Shown here piece after piece: positions 33,647-42,898 of a stretch of 64,000 nucleotides of DNA. Within the stretch, counting starts at the first letter, position 1. Every line of letters starts with the position of its first letter. The DNA is from Gottfriedia acidiceleris (GTDB lineage: Bacteria > Bacillota > Bacilli > Bacillales > Bacillaceae_G), in assembly GCF_002128425.1 (NCBI RefSeq), contig NZ_NESS01000009.1, positions 1 to 64,000 on the forward strand, in the 5' to 3' direction. A model generated the notes under the pieces. The model had not been told where the DNA came from. It was given only the letters and a program-made list of their open reading frames with translations, and made no database searches. A program made the translations under genes and the position numbers.

Positions 33647-34463
33647 AGTTAATTCTGGAATTAAGATCCGTTCTCTTCATTCAATTGAAGAAATGGAGCA
33701 GGTTCGAAAATTAGAATCAAATATTTGGGGGGCTGAGGATTCAATTCCTACGCATCAAACAATTACAGCTGCAAAAAATGGCGGCTTAGTTTTAGGGGCT
33801 TATTTTGAAGATAAAATGATTGGATTTCAATATAGTTTTCCTGGATATGATGGACGAAATGTTTATCTATGTTCTCATATGCTTGGAATTGATCAAGAGT
33901 TTCGTAATAAAGGGATTGGAAAATTGCTTAAAATTGCCCAACGAGAAGAAGCTCTTAAACTCGGCTATAAACTAATTACTTGGACATATGATCCATTGGA
34001 AACGGCAAATGGATATTTAAATATTTCTAAGTTAGGTGGAGTTTGTAATACGTATATTGAAAACTGCTATGGGGAAATGGAAGACTTATTAAATAGTGGA
34101 ATTCCATCTGACCGTTTTCTAGTTGAATGGCATATTGCAAAAAGGGAAGAGGAAAAGGAGAGTTTGAGACCAATTGATTTAAATGAAGCAGTTAAGAATT
34201 CTCTTATTAAATGGGAAGAAAATATTGACGGATTGCCAATGCCGATTCAAAACGATTCCTTTGAGATTAACGATTTAGCCTTTGTTGCAGTACCAAAAGA
34301 TTTCCGAACAATTAGAGAAACTGATATAAAAATAGCAAGCCAGTGGCGAATGCTTACTAGAGAGTCCTTTAAAAAATTATTTCAAAGCGGATGGAAAGTT
34401 ACTGGATTTTATAAGAATTCAGAATCAGATATGCCTGTTCATTTTTATGTACTAAAAAAATAG
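33621..34463 (+). CDS. GNAT acyltransferase (candidate D-amino acid N-succinyltransferase)
   Basis: 280 residues. The GNAT core includes the acyl-CoA pyrophosphate loop IDQEFRNKGIGKLLKIAQREEALKLGY (about residues 90-117), followed by a longer C-terminal part than in simple acetyltransferases. ATG at 33621 has AGAGGTG 6 nt upstream; a GTG at 33612 overlaps that site. The gene overlaps the M20 gene and is followed 28 bp later by the racemase. In Geobacillus-type operons the GNAT partner of N-succinylamino acid racemase succinylates D-amino acids; that is the likely role here. Confidence 0.78.
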   Translation: MLSKLNQSEVNSGIKIRSLHSIEEMEQVRKLESNIWGAEDSIPTHQTITAAKNGGLVLGAYFEDKMIGFQYSFPGYDGRNVYLCSHMLGIDQEFRNKGIGKLLKIAQREEALKLGYKLITWTYDPLETANGYLNISKLGGVCNTYIENCYGEMEDLLNSGIPSDRFLVEWHIAKREEEKESLRPIDLNEAVKNSLIKWEENIDGLPMPIQNDSFEINDLAFVAVPKDFRTIRETDIKIASQWRMLTRESFKKLFQSGWKVTGFYKNSESDMPVHFYVLKK

Positions 34464-34490
34464 AAAAGTATTATAAAGGAGAGTTCGGAA

Positions 34491-35606
34491 ATGAAAATTA
34501 ATAAAGTAATATTACGCCATATGAAGCTAGATTTATTGCATCCATTTACAACCAGCTTTGGTACTGAGTACGACCGTGAGTTTATTCTATTAGAAGCAAT
34601 AAGCGAAGACGGTATATCAGGTTGGGCTGAATCTGTTGCTATGCTTGATCCACTATATAATGAAGAAACTTTAAAAACAAACTGGCATATTCTAGAAGAT
34701 TATTTAATTCCAATCGTTTTAAATAATGATATTAACCATCCAGACGAACTTTCCGAAAAGTATTTTTCACATATTCGTGGCAACTATATGGCCAAAGCTG
34801 CAATTGAAGGCGCAATTTGGGATATGTATGCTAAACAAGAAAATATTTCACTTTCAACTGCATTAGGTGGAACTAAAAAGGAAATCGAAGTAGGAGTAAG
34901 CATTGGGATACAAGATTCAATCGATTCAACAATTAGAATTATCGAAAACCGACTAGCAGAAGGATATAAACGTTTTAAATTAAAAATTAAACCAGGCTGG
35001 GATATTGAACTAATCGATAAAGTACGAAAAGTGTATCCAACTATCCCTTTGATGGCGGATGCTAATTCAGCATACACATTATCTGATATGGACCAATTAA
35101 TTGCTTTAGATGATTATAATTTAATGATGATTGAACAACCACTTGCATACAACGATATAATCGATCACGCAGATTTACAAAAAAGAATGAAAACTCCAAT
35201 CTGTTTAGACGAGAGTATTCACTCACTAGAAGATGCTAGAAAAGCACTAAAACTAGGAAGCTGTAAAATTATTAATATTAAAATCGGTCGAGTTGGAGGA
35301 CTGACTCAATCAAGAAAGATACATGATCTATGCCAGGAAAATGGAATTCCTTTATGGTGTGGTGGAATGCTAGAATCAGGTATCGGAAGAGCGCATAATA
35401 TTGCGATCACTTCATTACCAAATTTCATTCTACCTGGTGACACAGCAGCATCTGCATTATACTGGGCTGAAGACATTATTGAACCAGAAGTAACCGTAGA
35501 AAATGGAATAATCACCGTACCAAACAAACCAGGCATCGGCTACGACCCACACATGCAAAATATTGAAAAATATACAATAGGTACGAAAGTTTATAATAGG
35601 AATTAA
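34491..35606 (+). CDS. N-succinylamino acid racemase / o-succinylbenzoate synthase-like enolase-superfamily enzyme
   Basis: 371 residues. The muconate-lactonising subgroup catalytic set is complete: Lys163 and Lys165 in KLK, metal ligands Asp190 (DAN), Glu215 (EQP) and Asp240 (DES), and Lys264 in NIKIGRVGG. Spacing matches characterised N-acylamino acid racemases. Without menaquinone genes nearby, and with GNAT and M20 partners, racemisation of N-succinyl amino acids is the best call. An o-succinylbenzoate synthase side activity is common in this group. A strong terminator follows. Confidence 0.88.
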   Translation: MKINKVILRHMKLDLLHPFTTSFGTEYDREFILLEAISEDGISGWAESVAMLDPLYNEETLKTNWHILEDYLIPIVLNNDINHPDELSEKYFSHIRGNYMAKAAIEGAIWDMYAKQENISLSTALGGTKKEIEVGVSIGIQDSIDSTIRIIENRLAEGYKRFKLKIKPGWDIELIDKVRKVYPTIPLMADANSAYTLSDMDQLIALDDYNLMMIEQPLAYNDIIDHADLQKRMKTPICLDESIHSLEDARKALKLGSCKIINIKIGRVGGLTQSRKIHDLCQENGIPLWCGGMLESGIGRAHNIAITSLPNFILPGDTAASALYWAEDIIEPEVTVENGIITVPNKPGIGYDPHMQNIEKYTIGTKVYNRN

Positions 35607-35628
35607 CTGCAAGAAGTATATAAAGAGA

Positions 35629-35667
35629 AAACACAAACCTCGTTAAGTGTAGGTTTGTGTTTTTTTG
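35629..35667 (+). terminator. Terminator of the RpiR-M20-GNAT-racemase operon
   Basis: A perfect 12-bp stem AAACACAAACCT with AGGTTTGTGTTT, a 10-nt loop and a T-run. Confidence 0.93.
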
Positions 35668-35672
35668 AGTGT

Positions 35673-35961
35673 TGGCTCATGACCCCTTTATGAGTAAGTA
35701 AATTTAATGATTTTGGTTTTATACTTACTCATGACCTCTTTATGAGTAAGTAAAATTAATGATTTTGCTTTAATACTTACTCATAACCCCTTTATGAGTA
35801 AGTAAATTTAATGATTTTGGTTTTATACTTACTCATGACCTCTTTATGAGTAAGTAAATTTAATGATTTAGCATTAATACTTACTCATGACTCCTTTATG
35901 AGTAAGTAAATAACCTGATATATCATTAATACTTACTCATGCCCCCTTCATGAGTAAGCAA
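35673..35961. repeat. 52-bp tandem palindromic repeat array, copy 2 (six units, inverted)
   Basis: Six units. The right-arm TGAGTAAG begins at 35691, 35743, 35795, 35847, 35899 and 35951, an exact 52-bp step throughout. Inner units have perfect 11-bp arms, TACTTACTCAT and ATGAGTAAGTA, around a 9-nt pyrimidine-rich loop such as GACCTCTTT. The reverse complement of this loop is nearly the loop of array 1, so the arrays are in opposite orientation. Linkers are A/T-rich and similar between units. It lies between a terminator and the end of a minus-strand operon. Confidence 0.9.
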
Positions 35962-36020
35962 ATAACATCAATTACCTAAGGTTCGGGGTTTTTCTTTACT
36001 CTTAATCTTGCTAATTATCT

Positions 36021-37202
36021 TTATTCCTTTTCCTTGCTCTTAATCTTTTCCTTTATTCTTTTCACTTGTTCTTCATATTTTTCAATATCATTTAATTCAC
36101 CTTTACCATAGCGCACAGAGTTATATGCATTGATTAGTTCATCTTCATTTAGTATTTGAATTCGCTCCAACCATTCTTTTAATGTTTCATTTTGGTTTCG
36201 ACCCATCTTGTATTTAGATGCATATTTTTGAAGTTGAAAGATTAGTTTTCTCATTTGCTCTGTTGGGGAGGAGTGTTTGAAAAGACGTCTTTTTTTACTA
36301 CTGTTCTCTGGTATTGCACTATATTCAATGTTGATTTCTTGTTGGAACGTATGTTTTTCATTACGTATAAATGCAAGTTTTCTTATGACTAGCCAAATTA
36401 CGATTAAAGTGATAATTAGAATTAATATCCATACCCAAGTAGGAATCGACTCTAAAATGTAATGGTGATTACGAATATTTTGTGGAAGTTTATCTTCAGC
36501 ACTTGAGTCGTGACTCAGCTTAATTTTTTTCTCTTTTATAGTGATATGATCTACATAGTTAAAGAGAGGAGTTCCTAAAAAACCAACTGCGCTAAATAAA
36601 CCGTCTAGTAATTTAAAAATCCCCCATTTTAGAAAAGGTAATATTAACGTAATGATACCAGTAAGCAGGGCTGCTATACTAATAGATACGATAATTCCTC
36701 GATAGTTTTTAACGGTTTGTGTAGTGGCTGTTTGTTGCAAGTATCTACCTAAACTAAATAGAATTGTAAAAATGATTATGATCCATAATATCAAGTTTGT
36801 ATGAGAGTATTGTGAAGTCCAGCCAAAAAAGAGGACTACCAAACTAGTTAAATAAAAAATGATTTGTAATTTATTCCTTTCTTCTATCCATAACGAAGTG
36901 TCTTTAAGAAAAGCCTCAAGACGAAAATATATAAAGCTAGCACATAAAATAGATGTAACTGAATTTAAACCAAGAGTATAACTAATTCCTCCAGAAATAA
37001 TGGCTGCTAAAAACAGAATAACTCGGGATACTTGAGACTTTCGTAATGAATAAAGTAAAAATAGAATTCCAATCATAAAAATACAAATGATCGCCAAAGT
37101 AGGTGGCAGTTGATTTTTTGATTCATATATGAATAAAACGAATAAATAGAGTAATAGATATTCTAATGAAAAAAAGTATGCAGAAATTAAACGTAAAATC
37201 AT
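36021..37202 (-). CDS. Multi-pass membrane protein, third gene of a MoxR-DUF58 operon
   Basis: About 393 residues. Roughly seven N-terminal hydrophobic helices are followed by an extracytoplasmic-type segment, another helix (WVWILILIITLIVIWLVI) and a charged cytoplasmic tail resembling a DUF4129-like C-terminus (EQMRKLIFQLQKYASKYK...NETLKEWLERI). Related third genes in MoxR-DUF58 operons encode transglutaminase-like proteins. Here the transglutaminase catalytic domain is absent, so the protein is a shortened form. ATG at 37202 has AAAGGA 7 nt upstream. Function unknown; probably envelope-related. Confidence 0.65.
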   Translation of the reverse strand: MILRLISAYFFSLEYLLLYLFVLFIYESKNQLPPTLAIICIFMIGILFLLYSLRKSQVSRVILFLAAIISGGISYTLGLNSVTSILCASFIYFRLEAFLKDTSLWIEERNKLQIIFYLTSLVVLFFGWTSQYSHTNLILWIIIIFTILFSLGRYLQQTATTQTVKNYRGIIVSISIAALLTGIITLILPFLKWGIFKLLDGLFSAVGFLGTPLFNYVDHITIKEKKIKLSHDSSAEDKLPQNIRNHHYILESIPTWVWILILIITLIVIWLVIRKLAFIRNEKHTFQQEINIEYSAIPENSSKKRRLFKHSSPTEQMRKLIFQLQKYASKYKMGRNQNETLKEWLERIQILNEDELINAYNSVRYGKGELNDIEKYEEQVKRIKEKIKSKEKE

Positions 37203-37218
37203 TTCATTATCCTTTCGA

Positions 37219-38418
37219 CTAATGTTGTCCAAATGGAACCAGCTTTGGACTTTCTAAATCATCTTGTAGATAATAGATACTTTGGCCCCGTTTTTGCATT
37301 TGGGAGAAATAGCGATCTCCATGCTTACAGAACGGGCCACATAAAATAACAACAGGAGATTTTCGTTGTTGCTTTTCTACGTAATGCAATAATCTATCGA
37401 TTGGCTGTGTCATTCTTGCTCCATTAATTCGGGCAAGTATATCATAAGTTTTACTTAATTGAGATTTACCTCCACCAATAGGTAAATGATAAACAGGAAC
37501 TCCACTTTCCATGTTCAAATTTAGAAATATTTCATAATTAATATTTTTTATTGCAGCGTATTGGACTATATAGGCTATATTGCTAGCAATTGATTCGATG
37601 TTTTCAATTATACTTAATCTAAAAGTATCATGACGAGTATCACGTAAATTTATAATAAATGTAATTGAATAGTCAGCAGTCCGTTCATAAATTTTCGTTT
37701 GAAGTACTTGAGTTTTAGCACTAGCTTTCCAGTGGATTCGATGAAATGAGTCTGAATATACATAGTCTCTTGTTCCAATCGGAGCTAAAAAATCTTCAAA
37801 CATACTAGTATTCGTTACAAAACCACCATATGAGTTAGTTGAAATTATTTGGTCAATTTGAGGTACAGGAATTAAAGTAGGGTAAATAATAATTTCTTTA
37901 TGTAAAAATGGTTTATAGGTTAAATATAGATGACCTAAACTGAAAAAGTTTGAAATTTTTAATTCTACTTGTTTAATTCTAGTAACACCACGTTTAGTAG
38001 CAGAAAGTGGTAATGTAATCTGAATCTTCTCGTTACCTTTTAGTTGAATAGGTAAAATTAGTTCTAAATTCGAATCGCTACTAACCGTTTTAAAGTTTAT
38101 ACCTTCTACTATTGGTTCCAATTTTATTCGAACTGTTGCGTTAATAATTGGTAACCAATTATTTTGGATTATCTTTATAGGCAAATTAATTTGTTCTCCA
38201 ACTGAAACTCGAATAGGCTCCTTGTCGTTTTCGATTAAAAGGTGATCAGCAATATGTTTTAAATAATATCGACTCATCAGACTAATAATTATTAAAAATC
38301 CTCCTAAAAACATTAATAAGTAGGAAGATTGATAGAAATTAATGATTAGAAATATAACCCCAAAAATAATGAGGATATCAAGTGAATTTTTACCATGTAT
38401 TTCTTTATTCCAAGTCAT
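37219..38418 (-). CDS. DUF58 protein (YeaD-like)
   Basis: 399 residues with two N-terminal membrane helices, a beta-rich middle and the DUF58 signature RIHWKASAK followed by a von Willebrand A-like C-terminal fold. It begins at the base following the MoxR gene's stop. The MoxR-DUF58-membrane protein order matches the yeaC-yeaD group. MoxR ATPases with vWA-type partners usually act as chaperones for metal centres or envelope complexes; the client here is unknown. Confidence 0.88.
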   Translation of the reverse strand: MTWNKEIHGKNSLDILIIFGVIFLIINFYQSSYLLMFLGGFLIIISLMSRYYLKHIADHLLIENDKEPIRVSVGEQINLPIKIIQNNWLPIINATVRIKLEPIVEGINFKTVSSDSNLELILPIQLKGNEKIQITLPLSATKRGVTRIKQVELKISNFFSLGHLYLTYKPFLHKEIIIYPTLIPVPQIDQIISTNSYGGFVTNTSMFEDFLAPIGTRDYVYSDSFHRIHWKASAKTQVLQTKIYERTADYSITFIINLRDTRHDTFRLSIIENIESIASNIAYIVQYAAIKNINYEIFLNLNMESGVPVYHLPIGGGKSQLSKTYDILARINGARMTQPIDRLLHYVEKQQRKSPVVILCGPFCKHGDRYFSQMQKRGQSIYYLQDDLESPKLVPFGQH

Positions 38419-39369
38419 TTATTGACCAGCTCCAGCTTCTACAGGAACTTCAACATGATTTAAAACTGATTCAACAACTTGTCTAGCATTTTTCTTTAAG
38501 GATGCTTCAAGGGTCAAGACTAATCTGTGTGAAAGGAGATAGATCGCAACATCTTTCACATCTTGTGGAGTGACAAATGATCTATTGTTTATATATGCTT
38601 TACCTTGTGAAGCTCTCATTAATGCCAATGTACCACGTGGACTAATGCCAAGTTGAATATCTTCATGATTTCTCGTTGAATGAATAATATTTAAAATATA
38701 ATCCTCTACTTCTTCCGAAATTGTAACAGTCTTCACTTGTTCTTTCATTTCATCAATTTCTTCTAAAGTTAGTACATTTTTTAAATTCGTAAATGGAGTA
38801 TTTGAACGATATGACTTCATAATGCTTTTTTCTTCCTCGAATGTTGGGTATTCCAAACTAATTTGCATAAAAAATCGATCCATTTGTGCTTCTGGTAATG
38901 GAAACGTACCTTGCTGTGATTCGATAGGATTTTGAGTTGCTATAACGATAAACGGGTTTGGAAGAGGGATAGTTTCTCCATCGATTGTTACCTGACGTTC
39001 TTCCATTACCTCTAATAAACTAGCTTGGGTTCTAGGAGTAGCACGATTAATCTCATCTGCTAATAAAATATTCGTCATAACAGGACCGATTCGAAGTTGA
39101 AAGTCTTGTTCTTTTGGATGAAAAAATTGAATACCTGTTACATCACTAGGTAATAAATCCGGAGTAAATTGAATTCTTTTAAACGAACCGTTTATCGTTT
39201 TGGCGAAGCTTTTAGCTAATTGTGTCTTTCCAGTACCAGGGACACTTTCCAATAGAATATGCCCATTATTAATGAGAGCGATGAAGATCATTTCAACGAC
39301 ATCATCTTTACCAATTATAACTTGACTTATCTCTTTCTTTAGTTGTAATAACTTTTCTGATCTTTCCAT
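38419..39369 (-). CDS. MoxR-family AAA ATPase (YeaC-like)
   Basis: 316 residues. It has a Walker A variant (ESVPGTGKT), Walker B (ILLADEINRA), sensor ATQNPIE and the MoxR-type C-terminal lid (SPRGTLALMRASQGKAYI). ATG at 39369 has AAGGAG 6 nt upstream; an upstream TTG at 39390 precedes that site. First gene of a three-gene minus-strand operon. Confidence 0.93.
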   Translation of the reverse strand: MERSEKLLQLKKEISQVIIGKDDVVEMIFIALINNGHILLESVPGTGKTQLAKSFAKTINGSFKRIQFTPDLLPSDVTGIQFFHPKEQDFQLRIGPVMTNILLADEINRATPRTQASLLEVMEERQVTIDGETIPLPNPFIVIATQNPIESQQGTFPLPEAQMDRFFMQISLEYPTFEEEKSIMKSYRSNTPFTNLKNVLTLEEIDEMKEQVKTVTISEEVEDYILNIIHSTRNHEDIQLGISPRGTLALMRASQGKAYINNRSFVTPQDVKDVAIYLLSHRLVLTLEASLKKNARQVVESVLNHVEVPVEAGAGQ

Positions 39370-39441
39370 TGTTCTCTCCTTATCTTTCAAACGTATTAAG
39401 AATGATTAAATATGAATTTTAATCTGTTTAAAAATCTAAAA

Positions 39442-39479
39442 AATTGTTGAATATGCTATTATTTTAAAGTTCAACAATT
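39442..39479. repeat. Inverted repeat in the divergent region between moxR and the CapA-like gene
   Basis: AATTGTTGAA and TTCAACAATT, 18 bp apart. It may be an operator or hairpin. The rest of the roughly 380-bp gap (39370-39750) is very AT-rich with no other clear feature. Confidence 0.4.
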
Positions 39480-39750
39480 GTAAAGTCCAATAATTCTCAA
39501 TTTTAAAAAAAGTATTATAGTAAACTATTAATATAGGTTGATATTTTTAAATAAACACTGTAAAATATAATGTCCGTTTGTTAAAAAATGGAAATTAGAG
39601 AAATACCTTTGGAAGAATATAGTTTTTTAATGATTATAAAGAGTATTAAAGAATGATATGGATAAAAATATGACTACATAAAGGTTCCGGATTGTTTTGT
39701 CTTTTCCTATACTTTGCATTCCATTGAACCTCGCTTTAACAGGAGAGAAA

Positions 39751-40917
39751 ATGATGAAGAAAATAATTGTACTATTAGTAACCTGTATTTTTGCTTTAAT
39801 GAGTGGATGTACAAAAAATAATCAAGAAGAACACAAAGTAAAAGAAAATAAACCAAAAACAGAACAAGTTAAAGAACCTGTTAAAGAAATCAATCAGGTT
39901 GTTTCGAAGGCGACTGTTGGTGCTGTGGGGGATCTATTAATTCATAATGAAGTTTATGAAGATGCTATGCTTCCTAATGGTGTTTATAATTTTAATAAAA
40001 TGTTTGATGAAGTTAGAAAAACGATGGAAAAGCCAGATATTTTAGTAGCAAATCAAGAGACGATGATTGGTGGAAAGCAATTCGGATTATCTACGTATCC
40101 AGCGTTTAATAGTCCATATGAAGTTGGAGATGCACTTAAAGGGGCTGGGGTTGATTTTGTAACACTGGCCAATAATCATTCACTTGATCGAGGTGAAAAA
40201 ATTATACAAAGTGCACTTTCTCATTGGAACGCTATTCATATGCCGTATACAGGTGCATTTAAATCACAAGCAGATCATGATCAAATTAGAGTGATAAGTA
40301 AAAATAATATTCAATTTTCATTTCTTGCTTACACATTTGGTACAAATGGGATTCCCGTCCCTAAAGGAAAAGATTATTTAGTTAATTTGATTGACCTTGC
40401 CAAAATACGTAGTGATGTTGAAAAGGCAAAGAAAATATCAGATGTGCTAGTAGTTGCCATGCATTGGGGTATTGAATATGAAAGAATGCCGAACAATACA
40501 CAAAAGAATCTTGCAAAACAATTGGCTGATATGGGAGTTCAAATTATTATTGGAAATCATCCCCACGTCCTGCAACCACCGGCATGGATCACTGGAAAAA
40601 TGGGGAATAAAACAATCGTGTTTTACTCATTAGGAAATTACTTATCAGCTCAAGATGAAATCTATGAGTTAACTGGTGGAATGGCTACAATTGATGTTAT
40701 TAAAACTCAAACTGATCAAAATGTAAAAATTGAATTGGAAAATCCAAGCTTTTTTCCAACTTATAATTACTATCGTGATAATCGTAATTTTAAAATTATG
40801 TCTTTAGAAAATATTAATGATGTCCATCTCAAAAATGGCAAAATGAGATACAACGAAATAATGAACCATATGCGAACATATATAAAGGATTTAAAAAGTA
40901 TTTCGGAGGTTCAATAA
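39751..40917 (+). CDS. CapA-like metallophosphoesterase-fold lipoprotein
   Basis: About 388 residues. The signal peptide ends in LMSGC with the lipidated Cys near residue 20, then a Lys/Glu-rich linker, then a PGA_cap domain (VGAVGDLLIHNEV, LANNHSLDRG, VVAMHWGIEYERMP, IIGNHPHVLQPPAW). Homologues include CapA/PgsA of poly-gamma-glutamate capsule systems. No capB, capC or capE genes are adjacent, so it may be one of the stand-alone CapA paralogues. AGGAGAG precedes two consecutive ATGs; either could be used. It is monocistronic. Confidence 0.85.
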   Translation: MMKKIIVLLVTCIFALMSGCTKNNQEEHKVKENKPKTEQVKEPVKEINQVVSKATVGAVGDLLIHNEVYEDAMLPNGVYNFNKMFDEVRKTMEKPDILVANQETMIGGKQFGLSTYPAFNSPYEVGDALKGAGVDFVTLANNHSLDRGEKIIQSALSHWNAIHMPYTGAFKSQADHDQIRVISKNNIQFSFLAYTFGTNGIPVPKGKDYLVNLIDLAKIRSDVEKAKKISDVLVVAMHWGIEYERMPNNTQKNLAKQLADMGVQIIIGNHPHVLQPPAWITGKMGNKTIVFYSLGNYLSAQDEIYELTGGMATIDVIKTQTDQNVKIELENPSFFPTYNYYRDNRNFKIMSLENINDVHLKNGKMRYNEIMNHMRTYIKDLKSISEVQ

Positions 40918-41116
40918 ATTATAGTTTTTAATACTCAATAAAAAGGTAAATCTTAAATGAAAAGGGTGATTCGTAAATAAAAAAGGCAAATCGCAATTAA
41001 AAATTAAAAATTTAGATAAAACAGTCTCAGAATTGTTTAAAACGAAGCAAAATCATAAAAAACGATCAAAAAAATATAAAAAAAGACTTAATCTAGATTT
41101 ATTCCCTGAATACGTA

Positions 41117-41148
41117 AAGCTTGTATACCTACAATACAAGCTTTTTTA
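41117..41148 (+). terminator. Intrinsic terminator after the CapA-like gene region
   Basis: AAGCTTGTAT pairs with ATACAAGCTT and is followed by TTTTTT. It lies 200 bp after the stop codon. The AT-rich DNA between (40918-41116) shows nothing else. Confidence 0.8.
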
Positions 41149-41239
41149 TGTTCTTCATTCATTAAATAAGTATTTTCTCACAAACTACTTAATAGTTGGG
41201 ATTTATGAATAGATTTTGAAAATCTGATAATTAAAGGAA

Positions 41240-41345
41240 GTTGATTTGGTACTTTTCTCGACACCATGGGAAATGTGAGAAGCCATAGACCCTATAATAG
41301 TGAACACGACGGAGGCCCATACCCCGCCACATGGAAGTCTTTAAA
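41240..41345. other. GC-rich, structure-prone island upstream of the ECF sigma operon
   Basis: An abrupt GC-rich stretch in AT-rich DNA with CCATG (41264) and CATGG (41340) as distant arms and internal complementary pieces (CATAG/CTATA and GGAGGCCC/CCCCGCC types). A minus-strand reading frame crosses it, but composition and lack of a start signal argue against a gene. It may be a dispersed repeat or a structured RNA. Just downstream, GCAGGGTTTTT and CGTC resemble an ECF-type promoter, with low confidence. Confidence 0.35.
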
Positions 41346-41421
41346 AAATTTTTAAAAAAATTTGCAGGGTTTTTAAATTTGTCTTCGTCTAAAGTTATGG
41401 AAGAGGAAAAGAGGTGATGCA

Positions 41422-41970
41422 ATGGAGTCGGATGAACAATTAGTAAGAAATATAGTAAAGGGGAATCATCAGCTATTTAGGGAATTAATAGTAAGATATC
41501 AATCAAAGGTATATGCAGTAGCACTGAAAGTTTCAAATAACCAAAAGGATGCTGAAGATATTTCGCAAGAGGTCTTTCTCCAATTGTATCGTTCTCTCGA
41601 AAACTTTAACGGGGAATCTAGTTTGGCCACATGGATTTATCGAATTACAATGAATAAAGCAATTGATTTTAAAAGAAAACAAGTTAAACAACAGGAAAAT
41701 GAAACTAGTGAATTACTTTCTATTTTACCAGAGGAGAATTTATTATCACCTGAAGAAGCTTTAATAAAAACGATTGATAAAGAACTTATTCATTCATATT
41801 TAATTGAGTTACCACAAGCATATAGCGATGTATTGAAATTATATTATTTTGAAGAACTTACCTATGGGGAAATAGCTTTGAAATTAAATGTAGCTGTTAA
41901 AACTGTAGAATCACGTTTATATCGAGCCAAACGATTAATTAAAGACAAGCATAAAGGAGGGATCATTTGA
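41422..41970 (+). CDS. ECF sigma factor
   Basis: 182 residues with sigma region 2 (AVALKVSNNQKDAEDISQEVFLQLYRSLENF, WIYRITMNKAIDFKRK) and region 4 (LPQAYSDVLKLYYFEELTYGEIALKLNVAVKTVESRLYRAKRLIK). AGAGGTGATGC lies before the ATG. The stop overlaps the TTG start of the anti-sigma gene. It is first in a four-gene operon that ends with envelope proteins, so a cell-envelope stress role is expected. It resembles SigW/SigX-type factors in length. Confidence 0.95.
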   Translation: MESDEQLVRNIVKGNHQLFRELIVRYQSKVYAVALKVSNNQKDAEDISQEVFLQLYRSLENFNGESSLATWIYRITMNKAIDFKRKQVKQQENETSELLSILPEENLLSPEEALIKTIDKELIHSYLIELPQAYSDVLKLYYFEELTYGEIALKLNVAVKTVESRLYRAKRLIKDKHKGGII

Positions 41971-42428
41971 AACATTTAACTTTTGATCAACTATTATCGT
42001 ATCAACAAAAGAAGCTTTCAAATAAAGAATCTCTTTTGCTTAAACAGCATTTAAATGAATGTATCTCATGCCAGACGGAACTTGAACTTCTATATGAATT
42101 AGATGAGGAATGGATGAATCCACCTGAATTTCATTTTTCAGATGAGCTAGTGAACGAAATAATGAAACAAACAGAATCAGTACAGATTTCTGAACAAGCT
42201 AACGAAAAGACATTTAAAACTAATTCAAAAAAAGTTCGCTTGATCCATTTAGTATTGGCTGCTGCAGCAACATTTTTATTCTTCCAATTTCAATTAACTG
42301 AACGTATTACAAATTCAAATCGTCACGTTGTCCAAACGATTGATCAGACGTCTTCGTTAATTGAAAAAAGTGAAAAAATTAAACTATCAATTCCAATTCC
42401 AAAAATTTTGAAAGGAAATAAAAAATAA
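41967..42428 (+). CDS. Anti-sigma factor with zinc-finger HC2 domain
   Basis: 153 residues. The N-terminal anti-sigma domain has the H-x3-C-x2-C zinc motif (HLNECISC), then one transmembrane helix (about 93-110) and a short extracytoplasmic tail. It starts at TTG overlapping the sigma gene's TGA, with GGAGGG upstream. It would hold the ECF sigma factor at the membrane until a stress signal. Confidence 0.9.
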   Translation: MKHLTFDQLLSYQQKKLSNKESLLLKQHLNECISCQTELELLYELDEEWMNPPEFHFSDELVNEIMKQTESVQISEQANEKTFKTNSKKVRLIHLVLAAAATFLFFQFQLTERITNSNRHVVQTIDQTSSLIEKSEKIKLSIPIPKILKGNKK

Positions 42429-42442
42429 TGGAGGTACAAACA

Positions 42443-42898
42443 TTGAAAAAACGTAAAAAATTAGTTTATTTATTATCGATTTTACCTGGTCTTGGCCATT
42501 TTTATTTAGGATTAATGAGTCGAGGATTGCAGTTTATGCTGTTATTTTTCGGTACAGTATTTTTAACCCATTTAATTTCAAGCTTTGGATTTTTTATACC
42601 AGTTATCGTATTTTATAGCTACTTTGATGCACTTCAATATCATAGTAAATATCGTGAGGACATTGAATTGGTAGATGAGCCAATCGTAAATCATCAATTT
42701 AAATTTAATAAGTTTTTAATTGGCTGGGTACTAATCGGTTTTGGTTGCTTATCTTTATTAGAGAACGCTTCTGATTATATTTCTAGACATTACAATATCT
42801 TTATTGACTATAATTTAGTTCAAAATTTACTTATCAGTATTGTTTTTGTCGTACTTGGAATTAAATTATTAACTGGAAAGTCGAAAAAAGAAGTATGA
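42443..42898 (+). CDS. Small multi-pass membrane protein in the ECF operon
   Basis: About 151 residues with four hydrophobic helices. The opening KKLVYLLSILPGLGHFYLGLMSRGLQFML resembles TM2-domain-like proteins often found with envelope-stress genes. TTG at 42443 has GGAGG 7 nt upstream; an ATG at 42428 overlaps the previous stop and precedes that site. Its end overlaps the next gene (ATGA). Specific function unknown. Confidence 0.7.
   Translation: MKKRKKLVYLLSILPGLGHFYLGLMSRGLQFMLLFFGTVFLTHLISSFGFFIPVIVFYSYFDALQYHSKYREDIELVDEPIVNHQFKFNKFLIGWVLIGFGCLSLLENASDYISRHYNIFIDYNLVQNLLISIVFVVLGIKLLTGKSKKEV

Noticed and set aside
35673-35961. Possible CRISPR array or plasmid iteron origin
   Set aside because: Linkers are near copies of each other and there are no cas, rep or par genes nearby.
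41231-41422. 63-codon minus-strand frame across the GC-rich island
   Set aside because: It is better explained by a structured or repeated element; it would run into the ECF sigma start region and lacks a ribosome site.
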